From Coturnix japonica (lineage: Eukaryota > Chordata > Aves > Galliformes > Phasianidae), in contig NC_029542.1 in the NCBI RefSeq assembly GCF_001577835.2, forward strand, positions 4,695,060 through 4,759,059: a DNA stretch of 64,000 nucleotides, given 5' to 3'. The translations under genes were made by a program, and so were the position numbers. How positions within the stretch are numbered: position 1 is the first letter of the stretch; each line of letters opens with the position of its first letter. Shown here piece by piece: positions 1 through 12,700 of this stretch. The notes under the pieces are model-generated. The model saw only the letters and a program-made list of their open reading frames with translations, was not told the DNA's origin and made no database searches.

Positions 1-1
1 C

Positions 2-2946
<2,945 letters not shown>

Positions 2947-3490
2947 TTTATTTTTATTGTAGGTCATCCACTTTTTGTATGTGAGCGGCTGTTGGTTGCC
3001 AGAAGCCTGGCCTTTCTTTCTTTAAGACCAAGTTTGGCTCTTTGAAATCAGTACTTGCTTTTAGAGAAATCTTGACGCTGGTGGCTGGGTGTGGTACGGT
3101 GCTTTATCCTGCCCTTCTTGTGCAGTTCTGAATAGCAAAACCGGTGAACAGATGAATGGTGCCAGGTGCTGAATGGGTGCAGGAGGGTCCTGCCCACAGA
3201 GCCTGCCCATGATGGTGCCAGTACGAGACGCCCCTCAGGATTGTGAGGCAGCCTGAGGCTGCTCGGCAGTGGGAGGTTGGTTGCTGGGGTTTGATGTGGC
3301 TGTGAGGGGTCAGGGGTTTGTTTGAATGTAAGAGAACTGGGGGCAAATCATGGCTGAGGAGCCGGGCACGCGCTGAACAGCAACATTCATCCAGGTGCTG
3401 GGTGAGGGGTGACGTGCAAGTTACTTTGTGCTGTTGTCTGGAGCTCGTGTGCAGCGGTCAGAGCAGCACAGAGCTGCTCAGAGCAGATGT

Positions 3491-3496
3491 ATTAAA
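3491..3496 (+). other. Candidate RUNDC1 polyadenylation signal (ATTAAA)
   Basis: ATTAAA lies 545 bp after the RUNDC1 stop, followed within about 30 bp by a GT-rich stretch (gtgtctgtgggg). It is the best poly(A) signal between the RUNDC1 stop and the RPL27 promoter. The 2947-3490 stretch would then be 3' UTR; I see no other gene in it. Confidence 0.45.
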
Positions 3497-3854
3497 GTTC
3501 CTTACTAAGTGTCTGTGGGGAGAATCCATCCCCGGTGCCTGTTTTATGTGCATCTGCCGTTACCCGTCGCGCTGTGCTGGCTCACCCGGCGCTGTAACGT
3601 TGATGGCGTCACTTTGAGTATCACAGTCCGGTATGGTTTGTGTGCAGGCCGTGACAGCAGCACCGCTGGGAAAGGAAACGGACAGCAGAGCGCTGCCCTG
3701 AATGCAGCGTGACCTGCCGGCACCGGGCGGAACCGCTCACAGTGATGGAGCCTCGAAGGCGCCGCCGCCGGGACGGAGCGGACACAGCGCGGGGCGGACA
3801 CAGCGCGGGGCGGACGTGGAACGGGCCGCCGCTACCGCGGACTGCGGGACGGCT

Positions 3855-3948
3855 GTGCGCATGCGCCGTGAGCCCGGTCGGATAATGCGGAAGTGACGTC
3901 AGGGCGCGGGGTGAAGGGTCGGCGGAGGGAGGGGAACTTCCTTTTCCG
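3855..3948 (+). promoter_or_regulatory. RPL27 core promoter: NRF1, ETS/CRE and 5'TOP start
   Basis: Three good motifs occur in order within about 95 bp. TGCGCATGCGCC (3855-3866) is an NRF1-type palindrome. CGGAAGTGACGTCA (3888-3901) is an ETS site overlapping a perfect CRE (TGACGTCA, 3894-3901). A pyrimidine tract CTTCCTTTTCC (3937-3947) fits a 5'TOP initiation site, which is the norm for ribosomal protein mRNAs and places them under mTOR/LARP1 translational control. The surrounding DNA is a CpG island without a TATA box. It also holds a short GC-rich duplication, with 'gcggacacagcgcgggg' repeated near 3776-3815. Confidence 0.7.
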
Positions 3949-3980
3949 CCGCGGCGCCATCGCAGCCGCCGTGTCGCTGA

Positions 3981-5686
<1,706 letters not shown>

Positions 5687-5706
5687 ATTTGAAATAGGAC
5701 TGTTTC

Positions 5707-5712
5707 AATAAA
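5707..5712 (+). other. RPL27 polyadenylation signal (AATAAA)
   Basis: A canonical AATAAA lies 20 bp after the RPL27 stop, followed by a T-rich tract. The very short 3' UTR is usual for ribosomal protein genes. From here to about 6280 I see no gene. Confidence 0.85.
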
Positions 5713-6280
5713 TGTTTATTAAAAACCATCTGGCTTTGTTATATAAAATGCTGTTGGTAGGCCTTTCGCTGGGGTGTAGATTTGCTTTGGGTCTTCAAAC
5801 AAGAGTTGGAAAAGCAATTGTAAAGCAGGTAAGCTTTTGAGAAATCTGGGATGGTGAAGGGTGTGTGAATGGAGCTGCGTCTGTGCCACTGCTGGGCTCC
5901 TTGTACCACTCCTCATGGTGCAGTAGGAGATGGCACTTTCCACTGACTGCTGCTGGAATGTCCTTTGTTTTATTGGAGATGTCTGGGGGTAAATCCCCAA
6001 CACTGAAAGCAGATGGGAGAGGGAAGAGGAATTAGTGATTCCAGATAATCTGGTTGAGAATTGCAGTGGCTGAGCCCGTACCAGGGTGCTACTGTTTTTT
6101 GTTACCATTTTTTACATATCAGCTAAACAGCACCGTTCCCACGTCCAGGCAGAGCAGTTCCTCTGGGTACTGGGTTAAAAGCTGGGTTATTCGGCTCTGC
6201 CCCTCCTGGGGGAGGCCCGAGCTGGGCCTGCGCGGGATGGAGCGCCGTCCTCCAAGCACCGGGGCGGGGCCGGGCTGCGG

Positions 6281-6298
6281 AAGGAAAAGTGAAAGCGC
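6281..6298 (+). promoter_or_regulatory. ISRE-like site upstream of IFI35
   Basis: The text AAGGAAAAGTGAAAGCGC contains AAAAGTGAAA, one mismatch from the GAAANNGAAA core bound by ISGF3/IRFs, and a clean IRF half-site AANNGAAA. It lies about 230 bp before the IFI35 ATG, where an interferon response element is expected for this gene. Confidence 0.5.
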
Positions 6299-6316
6299 TG
6301 GGCCCGGAGGAGCGGG

Positions 6317-6472
6317 GGCTCCTGCTGGTCGGAGTGGAGGCTCCTGCTGGTCGGAGTGAGGCTCCTGCTGGTCGGAGTGAGGCTCCAGCTGGTCGGAGTG
6401 AGGCTCCAGCTGGTCGGAGTGAGGCTCCAGCTGGTCGGAGTGAGGCTCCTGCTGGTCGGAGCGGGGGCTCCT
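6317..6472 (+). repeat. 21-bp minisatellite (VNTR), seven copies plus a part
   Basis: A unit of the form GGCTCC(TG/AG)CTGGTCGGAGTGA starts at 6317, 6339, 6360, 6381, 6402, 6423 and 6444, with a broken copy at 6466. The first unit is 22 bp and the rest 21 bp. Copies 4-6 have CTCCAGCTGG and the others CTCCTGCTGG. The block ends 54 bp before the IFI35 ATG, so it lies in the proximal promoter or 5' UTR. Because 21 is a multiple of three, it leaves several frames open and produces spurious repetitive reading frames on both strands. Confidence 0.95.
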
Positions 6473-6525
6473 GGGCTGCTGTGAGTTCGGCCGCGCCGCC
6501 CCCATTCGCTGTCGGAGCTGCCGCC

Positions 6526-9298
6526 ATGGACTGGGAGGTGACGGTTCCAGGCGGGGCACCCGGGCGGGCTGAGCCGCAGGGTGGGAGGGGGGGGGACAGG
6601 CCAAGGCTCGGAGGTTCGGCTTTGACCCCTCGCTCTGCAGGACTCCTTCGTGCGGCACTGGGTGGACTGCGGCCTGGAAATGAGCGCCGAGCGAGCCCGG
6701 CAGGAGATCGAGCAGTACAAGGTGCGTCCTGCTCCAGCCGCGGCCCCGAGAAATGAATTGGGTCGGATCTCTGTCCTCTGAGGCCTCTCGCAGACGGCCC
6801 AGAAAGGCCACAGCTTCCCTGCTCAGTGCAAACCAGAAGCAGTGGAGAGGGGATACTCACATCTATGAAATGCCAGGACTGGGCTCTAGGGCTGTGCATA
6901 GGGACCAGCCTGCTGCCCGCCCAGACAAGCACGTACTGGGGTTGAACACACTGTGGGGTCATTGCATTGTTAACAGAGGCACTGATGGTCCCTCTCACAG
7001 ATTTTTTGTAGCGCTCTGGACCAAGACAATGCGATGCTGCAAAAGGACAAGGAAACTGTAGAGCAGATATTACAACATGCAAAGAAAGAGAGAGAACTTC
7101 TTCAGAAAAATCTCAAGCAAAAGCTTCCAAATGATGGAAAGGCATCCCTCCAGGTGCGTGCTGAAGGAGTTGTCCCAGGCAAGGCAGCAGTGGAAAGTCT
7201 GGCTGCACTGCTCAGCTCACTGCTCTGAGATAACTTGGCTGGGGTACAACAGTGGTTACATGGAACAGTACAAGGGGCCTCTGTTGGGAAATGAGCTTGT
7301 GCTGTGGAGGAGGGCTGCAGTGGAAAGCCAGGGTGCAGGATGACGAGCAGGAAAATGGTGCAGTTGGAGTTGCTTAGATCAAAGAGCAGCTGTAATCCCA
7401 AACTTTGTCTTGATTCCCCTACTGCTCGCTATTTATTTTCTTCCAGGTGGATATCTCTGCAGCACGGGATGAGAAGAGCAGACTGACACAGGAGAAGCAG
7501 ATGCTGGAAAACAAATTGGAAGAAATGAGGAAGAGGATTCTCTGGGAGGACCCAATGATGGTAACAGAGGGTGTGAGCCAGGCTGGAGAGGCTGCTGGTG
7601 AATGCAGCTGGCCACTGTGTGTTATTGGGCCCAACTCTTGTCAGCCTGGGGGCCAGAAGCAGTGGCTTTGGTACTGCTGGACCATAGGAGAGACTCTGCT
7701 AAGTCTTGCCAACTGTTTGCTTTAAGCCATGATCTTATTTCTCATCTGGGTGGTCAAGGACAGGCCTTGTGCAGGGTGCAGTCTCTTCCAGCTGCTGTGT
7801 TCTCTAACCTAGATGCTGCACGCCTTGCCAGAGAGGAAGGTAGTGTTTAAGGGACTTACAACAGATAAGGAAGACATGAACAAGCTGGTGCTCAAACCTC
7901 TGATCCGCTATCCTCTGTCAGGGGGCTCAGCTCTCATCACCTTTGAGAAGGCAGAGGGTAAGAGTGAAAAGAGCACTGCTGTGGGAAAGCATCTGTGTCA
8001 CTGGAACTTGCCAAGCATTGCTACAGCCACAGCACTCACAAGCACTGCCTGTCCTGGCCAAGCCATCATTGTGCAAGGCTGTTCCCCTCTCCCATGCCCT
8101 GTCCTACTGATTGCCTGGGCTGAGGGCTTTTCCTTTTGTAGTGGCCCAGCGGGTGATAGAGATGAAAGAGCATGTGGTGGAGCTGAGCCACGGGGAGGAC
8201 CCAGAAGACCTTGACCGGTGCCAAGTGAGAGTACAGGCAGGCCCAGTGGACATACTGCTGCCATCTGCCCTGGAGGTACCTGGAGGTTCCAAGGGCATGG
8301 GGCTGGGTTCTTGTCCACTACTGTCTGGGCTGGGTCACTGGTAGCAGCTCAGCCCAGCACACCAGTACTGCAGATCTGATCTCGAGCTCTGCCCTGCTGC
8401 CATAACTACCTTCTGCTGCTCCCAGATTGGGCTCACTCGAGGCAGCAGGAGTATCCTGGTGTCTGGCCTACCCAGCCTGGGCATTCCTGAGGACATCCTA
8501 CTGGACAAGCTGGAGCTCTTTTTCAGCAAGACAAAGAATGGAGGCAGTGAGGTGGAGAGCAGGGAGTTCCTGGATGACTGTGGCCAGGTGGTGCTGACCT
8601 TCACGCGGGATGGAGGTATGTGGGACACACTGAGAATAGGGCTGTTGGAGGAGGAAGGCAGCCCTGCCAGCTTTGGGAAGTACTGGCTGTCTCCTGAGAG
8701 CAGGTGGAAGCTGTGAGGAATGGGGATGGGAGACTGAGCTGGAGCTGAGCAGTGTTGGTGATTATGCCAGAAACATAAACAAGAGTTCAGCAGGGGGCTG
8801 TGGAACTCAGAGCTTTACTCTCCATCTCCAGTGGCCGAGCAGCTAATCGCTAAAGGGCAGGTCCAGGTGCCTATTGGGAAAACAAAATACCAACTCAAAA
8901 TATCACCCTACATGAGTGGAGACATCACCAACCTGCAGGTGAGGGTCTGCACTCTGGTGCAGAGTAGCACCCACCAGCCCCAGGAGAGCCAGCACACGCC
9001 AGGGGCTCCTGAAAGCCAGAGGGGTGTGTTTCTGGTCCCCTCAGCTGCTGGGGGATCCTGGCCATGCTGTATGGGGTCTGCAGCTCTCTCCTCTATCTAC
9101 GTCTAGCTGCAGCCCTCCCGCTGCACCAGGACCGTTCTGCTCTCGGGGATCCCAGATGTTCTGGCTGAGGAGCCCATGAGGGACGCGCTGGAGATCCATT
9201 TCCAGAAGGCCAGCCGTGGTGGTGGAGAGGTGGATGTGCTCGGCTACGTCCCAGCTGGGCGCCGGGCAGTGGCTGTGTTCAAGGAGGATGTGGGCTAG
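6526..9298 (+). CDS. IFI35: IFI35, interferon-induced 35-kDa protein (NMI family)
   Basis: Nine coding exons: 6526-6537, 6641-6721, 7001-7153, 7447-7560, 7813-7957, 8142-8275, 8426-8615, 8832-8938 and 9107-9298, giving 375 aa. The ATG sits in a perfect Kozak context (GCCGCCATGG). Residues about 15-120 are charged coiled coil (QDNAMLQKDKETVEQILQHA; EKQMLENKLEEMRKR). NMI/IFI35 homology domains (NIDs) follow. Diagnostic pieces are GGSALITFEKAE, ILVSGLPSLGIPEDILLDKL and EIHFQKASRGGGEVDV. Human IFI35 has the same C-terminus but about 286 aa, so the coiled coil here is about 90 aa longer, more like NMI. In mammals the protein is interferon-induced, dimerises with NMI, and acts in innate signalling and as a released danger signal. 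NID introns are phase 1 and begin the next exon with VAQR or VAEQ. Confidence 0.93.
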
Positions 9299-9351
9299 CC
9301 CTGACCAGCGCTGTTAGCCTGGCTTACGTTCATCGGGAATTCAGTGTGTGA

Positions 9352-9357
9352 ATTAAA
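9352..9357 (+). other. IFI35 polyadenylation signal (ATTAAA)
   Basis: ATTAAA lies 53 bp after the IFI35 stop, with a downstream GT-rich element (ctctgtgtctgtcgtgctggg). The 3' UTR would be under 100 bp, leaving about 170 bp to the ISRE of the next gene. Confidence 0.7.
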
Positions 9358-9532
9358 TTGGCCTGCCCGGAGCTCTGTGTCTGTCGTGCTGGGTGCTGCC
9401 TGGGACAGGGCCGGGACTGTGAATGGTGGGAAAGCCGCATCCCAGCACGGGTCCAGAGACGGGACTCTCCAGGCCGGCCCGGGGCGCGGTGGGGAAGGGG
9501 GCGGTGCCGGCGGTGCGGGGGGGGCCGCCTGC

Positions 9533-9548
9533 TTTCGCTTTCGTTTCC
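9533..9548 (+). promoter_or_regulatory. Strong ISRE in promoter of the RBM43/DTX3L-like gene
   Basis: TTTCGCTTTCGTTTCC (reverse strand GGAAACGAAAGCGAAA) contains a perfect TTTCNNTTTC core plus a third TTTC half-site, the consensus for ISGF3/IRF binding. It is in a CpG island 211 bp before the ATG at 9759. A possible 5'-UTR exon ends at the donor CCGCAG|GTAGCG near 9580, and the acceptor CCCCGCAG sits directly before ACATGG. I infer interferon inducibility. Confidence 0.72.
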
Positions 9549-9758
9549 CGGCCGTAGCGGCGGGGCCTCGGGGCCGCAGGTAGCGCGGTGGGGTCGCGGC
9601 GCTGGGGCCGGGGGCGGACAGAACCGGGTCTTAGAGGCAGCGGGGAAACGCGCCCGGTGTGGGGCGGCCGGACCCGCTGAGAGCGGTGAGGTCCGAGCAA
9701 GCCCGGCCCGGGCTGTCGGTAGGTCCCTGTAGGGCCGTGTCTCCCCGGCCCCGCAGAC

Positions 9759-12700
9759 ATGGCCGGCTGCACGGTGCAGGTGTGGGGCATCCCCACCGAC
9801 CAGCCCCTGGACAGGGTGGCCGACAAGCTGACCATCCACTTCCTGCGCTCCCGCAACGGCGGCGGCGAGATCACCGACGTGCAGGTGCTGCCCGGCTCCC
9901 CGGCCTGCGCCCTCATCACCTTTGAGGCAGCAGCAGGTAATGGCTGGGCCGTGCTGCCCGAGTGTCACCCCGTTATCCCCTGCCCCGATCAAACGGGAGC
10001 TGCTCCTCGGCGGGGCCATCTGGAGCCTGTTTGTCCACACAGTGGCCCAGCGAATCTTGAAGGTGAAGAACCACGTGCTGTGCATCGGAGGGAAGAAATA
10101 CCCCCTGGAGGTGAAGGCGCACGCAGTGAAGCTGAGCCCTGATGAGGTAGAGTGGGGCAGAGCTGCCCACACAGGCAAAGCACGTCACTGTGACAGCCCC
10201 AGCTGGCTCCCAGACAGGCTTTGTTCCTGGCAGACACGTTCAGGAAGGGAGAGCTTGCTCCTTTTAATTTTAATTAGATTTTGTTCTTATTCATATTCAA
10301 ATGAGGATATATATATATATATTTCACACTAATAATACAGCAACAGTGAAGCAGACTTTGCAGTCAGTCATTTGGTATTTATGCCTGTCACAGCAAGGAA
10401 GAATAGTCAGACTCAGGGGAGGGGTTCTTGTCCCCCTCTCCATCTGGTGGCAAAGAGATGATTCTGCTAATGCCTTGGCTCTGCCATTAGCTGGATGCTG
10501 TGTCATTAGCTGGACACGCACAGGGTGTTTTTGCTTTTTCCCTACCACGAAAGACAGACATGCTGGTGTCTCGGAAGCACTGGAGATTTCATAAATCTTC
10601 TTCCACGTGTCTTTATCTTCACATCCAAGCGCTGAAAACGAGGGTATGGTAGTTGACTGGGCACTAGAGACCTTGCCACAAGCCTGTGGTGCCAGAAGGA
10701 GCACTGTGAGAACAAGAGGGTAGCTGCATTTCAAATGCAGAAAGGGGAGTGGATTTGGGCTGTTTGCAGAGCTCCCAGCTTGTAGAAGTAGGTCTGCATC
10801 TGTGCGGTTTGCCCTTTGCATTCCTTGTTTACCCAAAGCTTTTGACTGTGGATACAGGATCAAAAAGTCACTTAGGCTGGCTGGATCTTTCAGTCCTGCC
10901 TGTGTTATTCTTCCACTGAGCATCATGAAAGCAGGTTACTTTTCTGTCACAGTATCACAGGCAGCTGTGGTAAGAGTCAGGTATATTCGCTTCCACCCTG
11001 TGCCTTGGAGGGGCCTTATTTTTGGTCCATGCTTTCTCACTCCTTTTGTCTCTACCTGCAGATCTTTGTACGTGTTTGCATGATGGTTGACTATGGTAAA
11101 CTTCCTGCTGGTGAAATGCTCCTGAAGAACTTGCAGAAGGGCTACAATAGTGTGCAGTTTGACTTTGACTACAGGAGCACACTTTGCAGAGTCAAGGGAA
11201 CATTCAGTGAGCTGCAGGCCTTCAGCAGAGACCTGCTGGCCAGCCTGGACCTCAAAAGTCAACTCAGTGGAGAGAGCCTGCCTTCAGGATCCAGCCATTC
11301 GTCCAAAAACACCAGCATGTATGATTACCAGCAGGAGCCTGACTCTGCTGGGTCAGCATCAAAGGCAGTAAAGCTGCCACACTGGGACCAGGTGTGTGAC
11401 AAAGCAGCTGATGGCCCATCACCTCAAAGCCCAGTGGATGGGGAAGCTGTGGAACAGCTGGAGGACTTTTCCCTGGTCATGGACTCAGACATTTACTTGT
11501 ACATACAGAGGTTCTGTGTTTCTGAGTACCAAGGCATACTTTGCCGGTATCACGTAGAAGTGGTGGATGTTAGCAGCAATGACATAACCATACTGTACCT
11601 CCAACCATCTCCAGGTACATCTGGGAACATGGACACATTGCAACAGTCCCGCCTGGCTCTACAGCAGCTCTACCAGCAGCTGGAAGTGAGCTTGCGCAAG
11701 GAGAAGCTCTCCAAGGGAGGACTGAACAACCAGGCACTCAGGGCTCTGACACAGGAGCTGCAGGAGCAGTATCCTCAGTTGCTCTGCTATGAAGATGGGA
11801 AGCAGCTTTACCTTATTGGAAACCTTGTTGATGTCTCCCAGGCTAAGCAGTATGTTCAGTGTTTCAGCACCAGAAGTGGTGCCCCACAAATGGCTGGCAT
11901 GTTCAGTAGCTCCCCACCCTCACAGACAGCAACTTCCTGCACTACAGAGACTTCACTGGACAAGCCCAAAGTTCCTGTGGACACCTTGCCTCTAAAGCTG
12001 AGCCCAGGCAAGCCAGAGCTGAAAGCTGAGCACAAGTTGGCTGCTAACTTCAGCGCTCTGAAAACTAGCCGGCCTCAGTGCCCTTTGGCAAATCAGGACT
12101 CGCCTCCAGTGGGGCAGGCACAGCTTTCTGGAAAGCATTTCTCAGAGACAAGTGCTCTGGGTCCCAGTGACCCAACAGCACTGGCACAGCCATACCAGCC
12201 TCATATCTCTACAGTGGATGTAGGTTTGGAGTCAGCAGCAGAGTCTCAGAAGGGCCCCAAAGAATGGGACCATGTGAAAGGAGGGGCTAGGCTTTCAAGA
12301 CAAAAGAGTCTGTCTCCATTAAGGATCAAAGAAAACAGCACGTTTAAGCATCCTGGGGACTTGAAAGGCTCAGATCCCACCAAACACCATTCCCTTGCTG
12401 GCACGTCTAGTACCTTTCAGTCTCTGAGTCTCTTTGACACGACAAGGACCCCTTTAGACTCCAAATCCTCTGAATCCAGGCCTGTTCTGCGACGCTCCAG
12501 CAGCTTTTCCCTGCCAAAATCAAAGGAAAGCAACAAGGCCCAAGACACTTGCAGGGCAGCCAGTGGAGACAATGTGGTGAGTGAAGAAATGAGCCTGGAT
12601 TCTCTGCAGTGGTCTTATCTGAAGTATGTCTATCACTCTGCTATTGCTGAATTGTGCAGGGGCAGAGTTGTGGAGATCTCAGAGCGTTCCACTGGGGACT

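Noticed and set aside
6123-7082. 319-, 230- and 177-codon minus-strand frames and a plus-strand frame with 7-residue repeats
   Set aside because: They are produced by the 21-bp VNTR, whose unit is a multiple of three. The rest is antisense to IFI35 exons with no homology.
9330-10178. 282-codon minus-strand frame over the composite gene's promoter
   Set aside because: GC-rich antisense shadow of exon 1-2; no domain and no plausible start or promoter.
10305-10322. Short AT dinucleotide run in intron 2 of the composite gene
   Set aside because: Only about eight units; ordinary microsatellite with no positional interest.
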